DNA of 64,000 nucleotides from Candidatus Scalindua sp. SCAELEC01. Lineage in GTDB: Bacteria; Planctomycetota; Brocadiia; Brocadiales; Scalinduaceae. The position numbers were made by a program, and so were the translations under genes. Under the pieces are notes generated by a model, which was not told the origin of the DNA, did no database searches, and was given only the letters and a program-made list of their open reading frames with translations. The first letter of the stretch is position 1; the number at the start of each line of letters is the position of its first letter. The DNA is taken from NCBI GenBank assembly GCA_004282745.1, contig SHMT01000012.1, positions 29,168-93,167 on the forward strand, read 5' to 3'. Positions 51,188-60,302 of this stretch are shown here, piece by piece.

Positions 51188-51207
51188 ATACCCATTGCAA
51201 AATAATA
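51188..51207. repeat. family B terminal fragment at a gene start
   Basis: TATACCCATTGCAAAATAAT matches the left end of family B, then diverges into the pentapeptide-type gene. It supplies the TTG used as the only available start codon. Confidence 0.55.
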
Positions 51208-51836
51208 GTGAGAAAAAAAAGATTTTTATCCAGGAGACCGTCCCGGAAAGAGAGCTGTCTAATGTGGATGTTTCGGGCAGATTCCTGATCAATAGCACGG
51301 TTCAGTCAAATAAATTGCAAGACGGTCAGTGCCGTTATCTTAGAGCGCAGGATACCCGATTACAACATATAACCCTTGATCATGCTCTTTGTGACAAGGG
51401 ACATTATCAGAATTGTATTTGGGACCATTTAGAGGTTAAGAATTCGTTTCTTACCGAAAGCAATTTTTCTGGCTGTAAGTTTGACATGACGGTGGGAACG
51501 CTGAGTTCTTTTGGTTTGTCCACCTTTTACGATTGCATCCTCCGTCAATCCCAGCTGAGCGAAGTCTCTTTTAGCGGTACCTGGTGGCATGCTTGCCGGT
51601 TTGAGGAGGAAGATTATTTTTTTGTTCGTTTCCCTTCATCAGTTTTTCTAGATACTCACTTTGTGGACTGCCGGTTACAGAAGGCGATCTTCAGGGGAGC
51701 GACCTTTATCCGCTGCAGTTTTGAAAGATGCACCCTAAACGATGCGGTATTTCACAAGGCCAGGTTGATAGATGTAAAGTGGATTGATACCGACATTAAC
51801 CGGGCGGCTAATTTGGAGGAGATTCGCTATGATTAA
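51195..51836 (+). CDS. pentapeptide-repeat-like protein, 5' end possibly truncated
   Basis: 213 aa if TTG 51195 is the start; no ATG occurs in frame until well inside the protein and no ribosome site is visible. Residues 25-205 form degenerate pentapeptide repeats (about 30 units, for example NSFLTESNFSGCKFD and KAIFRGATFIRCSFERCTLN) building a right-handed beta-helix. The 5' end coincides with a family B terminus, so the original start may have been lost. Function unknown; similar repeats occur in type VI secretion-linked proteins. Confidence 0.65.
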   Translation: MQNNSEKKKIFIQETVPERELSNVDVSGRFLINSTVQSNKLQDGQCRYLRAQDTRLQHITLDHALCDKGHYQNCIWDHLEVKNSFLTESNFSGCKFDMTVGTLSSFGLSTFYDCILRQSQLSEVSFSGTWWHACRFEEEDYFFVRFPSSVFLDTHFVDCRLQKAIFRGATFIRCSFERCTLNDAVFHKARLIDVKWIDTDINRAANLEEIRYD

Positions 51837-51852
51837 GTCGTAAGAGAGTATC

Positions 51853-52140
51853 GGTTACAAACTATTCAGATACTTAGTGTTTGAGCTAAAACTACCCACC
51901 TACTGCGTTACTGCAACAATTTCGTAATCCTCAAGTACAAGGGCACGTTCCGGTTACGAAATTGTTACGCGCCTTGTACCTGGGCAGTTTTAGCTCAAAC
52001 GCAGGGTTTCCGTTCAAACACTACTTACTTTACCTCTTTTTCCCTGAGATAGGCAATTTGCTCACATGAAGTCCTTTTTTTTACGTCTCAATTTTTCCGA
52101 TTAGTTCCGCACTTCCCTCATATCGGACTCCTCCAGATTA
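51853..52140 (-). pseudogene. degraded 3' end of a pentapeptide-repeat gene, split by A10
   Basis: GTTACAAACTATTCAG before the element matches 53585-53600, and TGCTCACATGAAGTC...CCCTCATATCGG after it matches 53657-53730 of the intact gene on the minus strand. Frames are broken. Confidence 0.65.
51875..52023. repeat. family A element (A10), inserted in a gene remnant
   Basis: 149 bp, TAGTGTTTGAGCTAAAAC to GGTTTCCGTTCAAACACTA. It splits a degraded copy of the 3' end of the pentapeptide gene found intact at 53593. Confidence 0.88.
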
Positions 52141-52151
52141 GTTACAATTAA

Positions 52152-52295
52152 TATCCTCATTTCATAATAGTTTTCGGATAAAATCTGAGTAAAAACGGAG
52201 CTAGTATACCTTCACCAAGATTTAGTTTCCGGGCGGGCGACGCTCTTTCTGGCGGGGACGGGTAAAACCGAAAACCAAATCGGTTTGAGTATATT
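52152..52295 (-). repeat. family C element (C5) with family D insert
   Basis: TCATTTCATAATAGTTTTCG to ACCAAATCGGTTTGAGTATA; a family D stretch (CGGGCGGGCGACGCTCTTTC, about 52230-52249) interrupts it. Confidence 0.75.
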
Positions 52296-52479
52296 CATTA
52301 CAAAATGCCAAAATGACATACTAGCCATATGGACAACACAACCACTTTTTCTTCATTTCTATTTTTGCTTGACAACTAAGATTGTATTTGGGTTAATCTA
52401 CCTGTATATTTCCATTACATTTTATAAAGTTGATGTAAAAGTTGCTTTTTTAACATTCGTTTAAAAGGAGGAATACAGG

Positions 52480-53019
52480 ATGAAGAAAATGAGTCAAGTT
52501 TGTATGGTCCTAATGTGTACTATTGTGTTAACCACAGGAGTTATGATCTATGATTTAAAAAGTAACAGGGTGTTAGGAGAAGAGCTTCATCATATTGAGA
52601 AAGCCACTCCTACCCGTTCACTGATGCGCTTAATAAGTAAGCATACTTCCAAAATAATGGAAGCCATCATGGTTGGTGATTTTGCTGCTGTTATTCGGGA
52701 GTCTAATGCAGTTGCGGAAAACAGCGAAATCATCAAGCAGATGTTCTTTTCAGACGATGGACACCCCGGGGACTGGTATACACCTGAGGGACATAATTCA
52801 GAAAAGGCCGAAAAAGAGATGAAGTCTGAATTTGAGAAATACTTGAAAATTGTTATTGATACTTCAAGAAATATTGCTGAGACAGCAAAAGGTGAGGATG
52901 TCGTGGAAACCTATAAAAGTTTTGATCTGATGGTGCATAAGGCATGTTTTGGTTGCCACGGTGTTACTCGTGATAAATGGCCGGAGTGGCCGGACTTTAT
53001 GAGGGAATTCGCAGACTGA
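52480..53019 (+). CDS. exported cytochrome c-prime-like protein
   Basis: 179 aa, ribosome site AAAGGAGG. Signal peptide (about 1-25), helical body with TPTRSLMRLISKHTSKIMEA and a heme-attachment motif CFGCH (156-160) near the C-terminus, the layout of c-prime or related four-helix cytochromes. Gly/His residues preceding the motif could leave an open distal site for NO or other ligands. The gene is flanked by two family C copies (C5, C6). A role in nitrogen oxide or electron chemistry is inference. Confidence 0.83.
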   Translation: MKKMSQVCMVLMCTIVLTTGVMIYDLKSNRVLGEELHHIEKATPTRSLMRLISKHTSKIMEAIMVGDFAAVIRESNAVAENSEIIKQMFFSDDGHPGDWYTPEGHNSEKAEKEMKSEFEKYLKIVIDTSRNIAETAKGEDVVETYKSFDLMVHKACFGCHGVTRDKWPEWPDFMREFAD

Positions 53020-53123
53020 TTCTTGTATTTGATAGCGCATGTACCAGAAAAGGTATATGCGCTATTTTCATCCCTGGATCCATCTGGAAAACAAATTTAC
53101 AGATCTTGAAACTCTGGTTGGGG

Positions 53124-53299
53124 TATATTCTAAAACCGATTTGGTTTTCGGTTTTACCCGTCCGAACGGCTGACAGGCCGGGCGGGCCGGGAACCAAATC
53201 TTGGTTGCCGTTATCCCCGGACAAAAGCTTGCCGAGGACTTTACTCGCTCAATTTTGTCTCGGATTTTATCCGAAAACCATTATGAGATGATTATATAA
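53124..53299 (+). repeat. family C element (C6) with family D insert
   Basis: TATATTCTAAAACCGATTTG to GAGATGATTATATA. A GC-rich family D piece (GAACGGCTGACAGGCCGGGC, 53165-53184) sits inside the first hairpin. Confidence 0.78.
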
Positions 53300-53592
53300 T
53301 GGTTTAATAAGTTTAGTATAGACTTAATGATGAGTTAAAAAACACTTGCCTGATGCACTCCTGAGTTTATAATTCCACCCTGCATAATCATTTTAAATTT
53401 TTGCGCCTTAAATCTTGGAGAGCGCCGCGAAACAGAGAGATGGAAGTCATTACCTATTGTGCTCTCTCTGAAACTAATATGGCTTAAGTGTTTTAAATAA
53501 GCGGATTTGCTGTAGCCTTTCTTTAATACAAGTAGACATGGTAAGAAGGTTTTCTCTGTATCTATTGATCTATCATGTTGATCTGTTACAAA
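53300..53592. other. intergenic region without recognised gene
   Basis: About 290 bp between C6 and the convergent pentapeptide gene. Nothing recognisable. Confidence 0.35.
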
Positions 53593-54114
53593 CTATTCAG
53601 GGACATTTTTTGCTCCATTTTCTCTAAGATATGTTTTCTGTTTTCGGGTAAGGCCTTTTGCCCACATGAAGTCTGCCTCCTGTACGTCGGCATTACTCAG
53701 ATTGGTTCCGCTCAACCGTGCATCCCTCATATCGGTTCCCCTCAGGTTGGTTTCACTCAAATTGGCACCCTCAAGTTTAGTGTGCATAAAGTTTGCACCC
53801 TCCAGGTTGGTACCCTTAAGGTTTGCCTTGCGCATGTTGGCGGCAATAAAGTCTCCAAAGTTCATGTCTGCTCCTTCCAGATTTGTCTTCTGCATTTCTG
53901 CATCTCTCAGAAAGGCACGATCCAACTTGATGTCACTCAGATCAGCACCTTTAAGATCGCAATCTCTGCAATTATTTGTTTTGAGCAGCCTTTGTATATC
54001 AGCTTCTTCATACCCATATACCACATATGAGGGTATAAAAACCAGTATGAGAATATATCCAAACGAAATGATACACGCCAAGTTTAGTAGGCATGAATTG
54101 TTGGTTTTAGCCAT
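53593..54114 (-). CDS. exported or anchored pentapeptide-repeat protein
   Basis: 173 aa. N-terminal hydrophobic segment (LLNLACIISFGYILILVFIP) acts as signal or anchor; the motif ADIQRLLKTNNCRDCDLKGA (residues about 38-57) starts a run of regular A(D/N)LXX units up to residue 150 (for example GANLSETNLRGTDMRDARLS), forming a beta-helix. Function cannot be deduced. A decayed duplicate of its 3' end lies at 51853-52140. Ribosome site AGGAGGAA precedes ATG 54114. Confidence 0.83.
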   Translation of the reverse strand: MAKTNNSCLLNLACIISFGYILILVFIPSYVVYGYEEADIQRLLKTNNCRDCDLKGADLSDIKLDRAFLRDAEMQKTNLEGADMNFGDFIAANMRKANLKGTNLEGANFMHTKLEGANLSETNLRGTDMRDARLSGTNLSNADVQEADFMWAKGLTRKQKTYLRENGAKNVPE

Positions 54115-54391
54115 TATCAGTTCCTCCTTATTACTGCCGTATTATACTTTTCTCTTGATAAATCACCTGTTGCTTTATAAATGAATATTAAACTGGAATG
54201 AGAGAATTAGCAATTTTTTTTCTTTCTTTTTTATTTGTGTTCAAAAGATATGGTTTTGTCACAAATTAGCTCTATAATTTTATCTGTATTTTGAACTAAT
54301 AAATTTTTTTATTATTGTGACACTGATTGCACAGAGAGTGCATTAACTTTGTGGTGCATAGTTACCATTATCAAAATGAAAAGGTGAACTT
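54115..54391. other. divergent intergenic region
   Basis: AT-rich region that should contain the promoters of the divergent pentapeptide and PNPOx-like genes. No clear -35/-10 pair stands out. Confidence 0.35.
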
Positions 54392-54844
54392 GTGAAGGAT
54401 ATAAGTCAGCTGAAAACCACGATAAAGGAACTTTTTGATACTCAGAGACTGGCGGTACTCTCTACCAATGATAAAGACCGACCTTACAGTAACCTCGTCG
54501 CATTCAGTGCCAGTGAAGATCTCAAGACACTTGTATTTGCAACAACCCGATCCACGAGAAAATATTCAAACCTCACCACAGAATCCAGGGTTTCACTTCT
54601 CATTGATAATCGATCAAACACGGTATCAGATTTTATTCAGGCAATTGCAATAACTGCAACCGGCACAGCAACAGAAGTAAAAGGGGAAGAGAAAGATCAT
54701 CTCCTCAAACATTATCTTGTGAAACATGGGACATTAAAAGATTTTGTTCAGTCACCTACCTGCGCACTATTAAAGATAATGGTAGATGCCTATTATGTGG
54801 TGAACAGGTTTCAGAATGTGCAGGAACTCCATATTAAACCATGA
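54392..54844 (+). CDS. pyridoxamine 5'-phosphate oxidase-fold protein
   Basis: 150 aa from GTG 54392 (AAAAGGTGAAC upstream). FMN-binding split-barrel features: QRLAVLSTNDKDRPYSNLVAF at the start, then KTLVFATTRSTRKYSNL, VSLLID and a central ITATGTATEV. It should bind FMN, F420 or heme and reduce or sense small molecules. The last codon overlaps the start of the PEP-utilising enzyme gene (ATGA), so the two are coupled. Confidence 0.83.
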   Translation: MKDISQLKTTIKELFDTQRLAVLSTNDKDRPYSNLVAFSASEDLKTLVFATTRSTRKYSNLTTESRVSLLIDNRSNTVSDFIQAIAITATGTATEVKGEEKDHLLKHYLVKHGTLKDFVQSPTCALLKIMVDAYYVVNRFQNVQELHIKP

Positions 54845-57007
54845 ATCTCATCAAATTCCTTCATGAAATAGAGGAATCAGACAGGCCTCATGTTGGTGGC
54901 AAATGCCTTGCCCTTTCCGTGATGGCACACAAGGGAATGAATGTTCCGAGCGCTGTTGCCGTATGCGCAGAAGCCTACGACCAGTATATTTCGTACACGG
55001 GACTTCGTGACCGGATTTTGATAGAGATAAACCGCAAACATTTTAAAGATATGAGATGGGAAGAGATCTGGGACACCTCTCTGAGAATCCGAAATCTGTT
55101 CCTCAACAATCCTATGCCTGATATGCTTTCTGAAACACTCAGACACTCACTAAGTTCTGTATTTTCAGATACGGCAGTGGTCGTCAGGTCTTCTGCCCTG
55201 GAGGAAGATACCGCTGCGGCATCTTTTGCAGGATTGCATGACTCTTATGTCAACATAAAGGGGGTTGATTCAATACTCCATCATATCCGCCTGGTATGGG
55301 CTTCATTGTGGTCGGATGCTGCTCTCCTGTATCGGCAGGAGTTGGGGCTTGATATTGAAAAGAGCTCAATGGCAGTAGTAATTCAGGAGATAGTTTATGG
55401 TGAAAAATCAGGTGTGGCCTTTGGAAAAAATCCGAATGATGATTCTCAATCAGTTATAGAAGCGGTTTACGGCTTAAATCAAGGCCTGGTTGATGGTACG
55501 GTAGAACCCGACAGATGGATACTTGAACAGGAAGCAGGAACGATCGTATCTCATACAGCGGCACAGAGAAGGAAAGCAATCACCCCCATGAAAGAGGGCG
55601 TAGGATTGACCTCATTAACTTTGGAACGGGCAAATACCCCTCCATTAACCACAGATGAATTGAAAAAGGTTTTTGAGTTAGTGCATCGAGCGCAACAGAT
55701 TTTTGGATCACCTCAGGATGTTGAATGGACATCAAATCGAGACACGCTTTACGTGCTTCAATCACGCCCCATAACCAGTGGTTTAGCAGGTGGTGATGAG
55801 GACAAGCGTCCCTGGTATATGAGTTTACACAGGAGTTTTGAAAACCTGAAGATACTCCGCAGGAAGATTGAAGAAGACCTGTTACCTTCGATGATTCAGG
55901 AAGCTACTCTATTAAGTCGGCAAGACCTCCAAGAACTCTCTGATTCCGAACTTTCTGAAGTAGTTACCCGAAGGGCTGAAAGATATAACCACTGGATAGG
56001 TGTGTACTGGAAGGAGTTTATTCCCTTTGCCCATGGAATCAGGCTATTTGGAGTTTTTTATAATGACACGGTCTCCCCCTGCTGATCCCTATGAATTTAT
56101 GCAGCTCCTTGGGGCGACGGAAATGGAGAGTACCGAAAGAAATCAGATGTTAGAAAAGATGGCATCACACATAAGAGAGAATTCTCGGCTTGCCGATAAG
56201 CTGAAAAACCATATCTATGATGATGAACGGCTCAATAAAGAAGTTCATCAGTTTATTGAAAAATATGGAGACATCTCCTTTGGCACTTCCTATTGTTTGA
56301 ATGACCCGAGGGCAGTCATTTCTCCGGTAATGGAATTTGCTTCCCGACCTACCCCAAAGAAAAGTTTGAAGACGGGGACTATCGAAACACTCAAAAACAA
56401 CTATCTTTCACATTTTCATGAGGAAAAACGGGCCTATGCTGCAGAAATCCTGGATCTGGCCCGCGCAAGTTACCAGATGAGAGACAATGACAATGTGTAT
56501 CTCAGCAGGATAAAAACGCATGTATTACTGGCTATCGATGAGTTTAAAAGACACTTGGAGAAATCCGGGAAACAGAAGTCAGAAAATATTGACATTCAGA
56601 ACATCATTGAGGATTTACACGAAAATGAATCGGTTCAACAACCTTATAGTGAAAGGGCATTTGATCAAACCGGTTTCAAGATGAAGGCGCGACAGATCGT
56701 AGGACAACCAGCAGGCCCCGGGATAGCAGAGGGAACTGCCCGGGTGATTCTTGAACCTTCAGATTTGTCTAAATTCAAGGCCAGTGAGGTGCTGGTATGT
56801 GATACCATTGATCCAAGCATGACCTTTGTAGTCCCCTTCTCAGTCGGCATTGTTGAAAGAAGGGGTGGGATGTTGATCCACGGAGCAATAATTGCACGGG
56901 AATATGGAATACCCCGTGTTACCGGTATTCCTGATGCAACGGCGTTAATACAGTCGGGAGACGAAGTAATGGTGGACGGCTACCTGGGCATCGTCATAGT
57001 AGGATGA
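54841..57007 (+). pseudogene. PEP-utilising dikinase (PEP synthase/rifampin phosphotransferase-like), frameshifted
   Basis: The N-terminal frame (54841-56085) is an ATP-grasp PPDK_N domain (VGGKCLALSVMAHKG, VVVRSSALEEDTAAASFAGL, VIQEIVYGEKSGVAF, DVEWTSNRDTLYVLQSRPIT). The C-terminal frame to 57007 ends in the phosphohistidine domain RRGGMLIHGAIIAREYGIP. The frames meet near 56073 at a run of five C: removing one C gives TVSPADPYEFMQ and restores one protein of about 721 aa. The PEP-binding barrel of true PEP synthase is absent, so the layout matches rifampin-phosphotransferase-like dikinases. It may be a real mutation or a sequencing error. Coupled to the PNPOx-like gene. Confidence 0.82.
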
Positions 57008-57093
57008 ATGAATATGAGATATGAGATATGAAAGAGGTACTTCCTAACGTGGTAAGAATGAATTCAGATAATCCGTATTAAGAGGAAAGTGAC

Positions 57094-57507
57094 ATGAAAC
57101 CACTTCGTATCAAACCAGGTCCGGGTCAGGAATCGGTCTGGGACTATCCACGACCTCCCCGTCTGGAAGCTTTTTCCGGGCATATCAAGGTCATCTTAAA
57201 TGGTGTTACCATTGCTGATACCAGAGGAGCAATGCGTGTGCTCGAAACAAGCCATCCGCCGGTTTACTACATCCCCCCTACGGATATTCACCGTGAATAT
57301 ATATTTCAATGTTCGGGAACCTCATATTGTGAGTGGAAGAGGCTAGCCCATTATTTCACGATTGTAGTGGGACAAAAGAGCGCTGAAAAAACTGCATGGT
57401 ATTATCCTTATCCCAGTCCTGAATATTCCGCAATAAAGGATTTTGTGGCTTTTTATCCGGGTTTCATGGATGCATGTTATTTCAATGGGTTGTGGCGTGA
57501 GAATTGA
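57094..57507 (+). CDS. DUF427 family protein
   Basis: 137 aa, ribosome site AGAGGAAAG. DUF427 features: VWDYPRPPRLE near the start, VLETSHPPVYYIPPTDI, and a C-terminal AWYYPYPSPEYSAIKDFVAFYP. Small single-domain beta proteins; biochemical function unknown, though often found near stress or redox genes. The C-terminal end converges with a remnant of an SRPBCC gene on the opposite strand. Confidence 0.82.
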   Translation: MKPLRIKPGPGQESVWDYPRPPRLEAFSGHIKVILNGVTIADTRGAMRVLETSHPPVYYIPPTDIHREYIFQCSGTSYCEWKRLAHYFTIVVGQKSAEKTAWYYPYPSPEYSAIKDFVAFYPGFMDACYFNGLWREN

Positions 57508-57624
57508 AAAACACAACTCTGGAGGAGTAATTCTCTCAAGATTTGATGCGTCCGCAAAGAAAGGAAAAACATCATCTTGTTTTAATGGCAAACTCATAGA
57601 GGTACTGAGCATATGTGTTTTCAT
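57478..57624 (-). pseudogene. N-terminal fragment of an SRPBCC (START-like) gene
   Basis: From ATG 57624: MKTHMLSTSMSLPLKQDDVF then FFADASNLERITPPELCFSI, the start of cyclase/dehydrase-like SRPBCC proteins. Homology ends about 57478, where the frame enters the DUF427 gene antisense. Truncated. Confidence 0.6.
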
Positions 57625-57806
57625 TTCTAAATCCTTTTTAAAAAGACAAAAACGACTATCTATATTTTCATTAGTCTTTTTATAAATCTCTTTTCTGTAT
57701 TCATCTGATGCACTATAATTGAATTGGCAAAATACTGCAATTTTAAATATATGTTTGGATGTCTCGTTAGCAAAATATTCCGATAACCTAATATCTGGAG
57801 GCAAAT

Positions 57807-58364
57807 ATGATCAAGTTCGGCTTGATGTTTTTTCTGACTACCCTGTTTTTAGGAGATATTTCATTAGCTCAAAATTCTGAAGACTCTCAGTTTTATGATA
57901 TTGAAGTAGAGTCGATTGAAGGGGAAAAATACCATCTCTCTGAATATCGCGGTAAAGCAGTCCTCATAGTAAATACTGCCTCCGAATGTGGCTACACTCC
58001 TCAATATAAATCACTTCAATCTCTTTATGAACAATATAAGGAAAAAGGTTTGGTGGTATTAGGAGTTCCCTGTAATCAGTTCGGAAAACAAGAGCCCGGT
58101 ACGGAAGATCAAATAAAAAAGTTTTGTGAACTTAACTATGATGTCAACTTTCCATTGTTAAGGAAAGCTGACGTCAAAGGTCCGAAACAACACCCTCTTT
58201 ACCGTTATCTTTTAGAAGAAAGCGGCTCTACCAAAGAGATTGCCTGGAACTTTGAAAAGTTTCTGGTAGGGCGTGACGGTCAAATAAAAAAACGTTTTGT
58301 ATCGAGCATTAAGCCTTTGAGTAAGGTAGTGGTCTCTGCCGTAAAGAAGGCTCTTGAGAATTGA
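57807..58364 (+). CDS. exported glutathione peroxidase-family thiol peroxidase
   Basis: 185 aa. Signal peptide (residues 1-21). Peroxidatic Cys is C61 in NTASECGYTPQY (Cys in place of selenocysteine); the second conserved Cys and Gln lie in GVPCNQFGKQEPG (C89, Q91); Trp-Asn-Phe in IAWNFEKFLV completes the tetrad. It reduces hydroperoxides using thioredoxin-like donors, here outside the cytoplasm. A decayed rubrerythrin follows on the same strand, indicating a peroxide-defence operon. Confidence 0.92.
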   Translation: MIKFGLMFFLTTLFLGDISLAQNSEDSQFYDIEVESIEGEKYHLSEYRGKAVLIVNTASECGYTPQYKSLQSLYEQYKEKGLVVLGVPCNQFGKQEPGTEDQIKKFCELNYDVNFPLLRKADVKGPKQHPLYRYLLEESGSTKEIAWNFEKFLVGRDGQIKKRFVSSIKPLSKVVVSAVKKALEN

Positions 58365-58375
58365 AGATAAAAGCA

Positions 58376-58783
58376 TACGGGAATTGATGCCTTACCTGAA
58401 GAAATATGAAACCCAAAAGAAGGCTGAAGATGAGGGCTTTGGGCAAGCCGCAAAGCTTTTTCGTGCCGCAACCGATGCTGAAACTGTACATGCACATTAG
58501 CACTTAGGAGTAAGGGGAAAAGTCAGCGTTACAAAGGAACAGCTCAAGGAGGCCTAGGCAGAGAAACACACAAGTTTATTAAAATGTATCCGGAAATAAT
58601 AAAGCGCTGTAGAGTTTTGAATTTGCAAATAAGGTTGAAAGTATGCATGCGGATCTTTATCAAAAAGCCCTTGATAATTTGGGAAAGAATGAGAACGTGG
58701 ACTACTACGTCTACCAGGTTTGTGGAAATACGGTTGAAGACAGTGCGCTTGGTAAATGTCCTATCTGCGGTTCATCAGACTAA
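58376..58783 (+). pseudogene. decayed rubrerythrin gene
   Basis: Pieces in different frames spell rubrerythrin: QKKAEDEGFGQAAKLFRAAT, then AETVHAH, then THEFIKMYPEII-like text, then HADLYQKALDNLGKNE, and finally YVYQVCGNTVEDSALGKCPI, the rubredoxin end, with the stop at 58781-58783. At least two shifts and an internal stop separate them. Non-functional. Confidence 0.75.
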
Positions 58784-58871
58784 CTTTTAAAATAATTAGT
58801 TAATTCTGTTACACGTTGCGATAATACATAACTTGAACAATTTTCATGTTTTTTACAAAGGGAGTATGATC

Positions 58872-59746
58872 ATGGAGGATAAAAACAACCATAAAATTGC
58901 TATGAGCGGTGCAAGTGGATTTGTTGGATCCCATTTGACTAGGACCTTTCATGCAGAGAATTACGATGTTCTGCCTCTCGGGAGAAAGGATCTTACGCTT
59001 GCCCCCGAGGTTCTTGCGGAACGGATGGATGGAACGGACATAATTATTAATCTTGCTGGCGCACCGATTATAGAAAAATGGACAGAAACATATAAGAAGG
59101 TCATGTATGAAAGCAGGGTTAACGTTACCCGAAAGCTTGTGCATGCATGTTCACTTGCAAGTCAAAAACCCAAGCTGTTCATTTCTACCTCTGCCATAGG
59201 CTATTATGCCTCTGATGGGACACATACAGAGGAGCAGTATGTTAAAGCTAATGATTTCCTCGGCAGTCTTGCACACGATTGGGAACAAGAGGCCCTCAAG
59301 GCCGGAAAACTTGGTATTCGAACAGTTATTTTTCGTTTTGGAGTAGTCCTGGGTAAGGATGGAGGGGCACTCAAGAAGATGCTTTTTCCATTCAAGTTGG
59401 GAATGGGAGGCACGATTGGAGACGGTAAGCAGCCATTCTCATGGGTACACATAAAGGATCTGATACGTGCTTATCAAACCGTAATTGAAAATACCGCCTA
59501 TGAGGCATCTATAATCTTACCGCGGCCAATCCTACTACAAATAAAGGTTTTACCAAGGCGCTGGGAAAAGCACTCTGCAGACCTACCTTTTTTCAGGTAC
59601 CAACGTTTGTGCTCCAGTTAAAACTGGGTGAGGGCTCTCAAATACTCTCAAAGGGTCAGGCCGTACTCCCAAAAAAACTTATGGACAGTGGTTTCACTTT
59701 TTTGTTTCCTGAAATTGAAACGGCTGTCAAGGATTGCGTTTCTTAG
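58872..59746 (+). pseudogene. TIGR01777/YfcH-type NAD(P)-dependent epimerase, frameshifted
   Basis: Start ATG 58872 (AAGGGAG upstream). MSGASGFVGSHLTR is the dinucleotide-binding motif; IINLAGAPI, STSAIGYYAS and RFGVVLGKDGGAL are characteristic of the TIGR01777/DUF1731 epimerases. Near 59503 one base is missing after TATGAG: the correct continuation GIYNLTAANPTTNKGF to FPEIETAVKDCVS, the DUF1731 tail, is in another frame and ends at 59746. A sequencing error is possible. Its neighbours (SRPBCC, DUF1722, photolyase) are the usual partners of this family. Confidence 0.8.
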
Positions 59747-59777
59747 AATCACAGAACAATATTCTTTCACTAGAGAA

Positions 59778-60191
59778 ATGATAAAATGTGTTCCCGGTCG
59801 TATCGAAGTCTATCGTGACATGGATGTATCGTCTGAAACGGTATGGGATATCATTACCGATACTGCACGATGGATTGAATGGGGGCCGTCGATTATGGCG
59901 GTTGAGTGTCAGGATAGGTATATTCAGAAGAGGTCCCGGGGAAGAGTGCAGACTGCTATCGGCTTATGGGTTCATTACGAAATTACCGCCTTTGATGAAG
60001 GAAAATACTGGTCGTGGCGTGTTTTCGGTATTCCTGCTACGGGCCATCGGGTCGTGCCGCAGGGAGATGACATCTGTCGCCTCATATTTGAGATGCCTTT
60101 TTTAGCTGCACCATATGCGTATGTGTGCAAAATCGCGTTAAAACGCATCGCCCGTATAGTAGAAAAACGTAATGTAATATACAAAGTATAA
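59778..60191 (+). CDS. SRPBCC (polyketide cyclase-like) lipid-binding-fold protein
   Basis: 137 aa from ATG 59778; a longer frame to 59628 overlaps the epimerase tail and lacks homology. Start-like pattern GRIEVYRDMDVSSETVWDII then WIEWGPSI (the W-x-x-W/W-P helix), ending in a long amphipathic helix KIALKRIARIVEK. Such proteins bind hydrophobic ligands in a deep cavity; no ligand known. It follows the epimerase as in many genomes where this pair sits next to photolyase. Confidence 0.75.
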   Translation: MIKCVPGRIEVYRDMDVSSETVWDIITDTARWIEWGPSIMAVECQDRYIQKRSRGRVQTAIGLWVHYEITAFDEGKYWSWRVFGIPATGHRVVPQGDDICRLIFEMPFLAAPYAYVCKIALKRIARIVEKRNVIYKV

Positions 60192-60302
60192 AGTTTCTTT
60201 AATTTTCCTACTCTCTTATCTTTTATTTAGTATTTTACTCAACTCAAATAACATAAATAAGCCTTTCTTCGTTAAATGGTTCTACAGGAAGGAATGAATA
60301 GT

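Noticed and set aside
57343-57804. 153-codon minus-strand protein overlapping DUF427
   Set aside because: Only the middle part from 57624 resembles SRPBCC; the rest is antisense to DUF427 or untranslated, so it is listed as a fragment.
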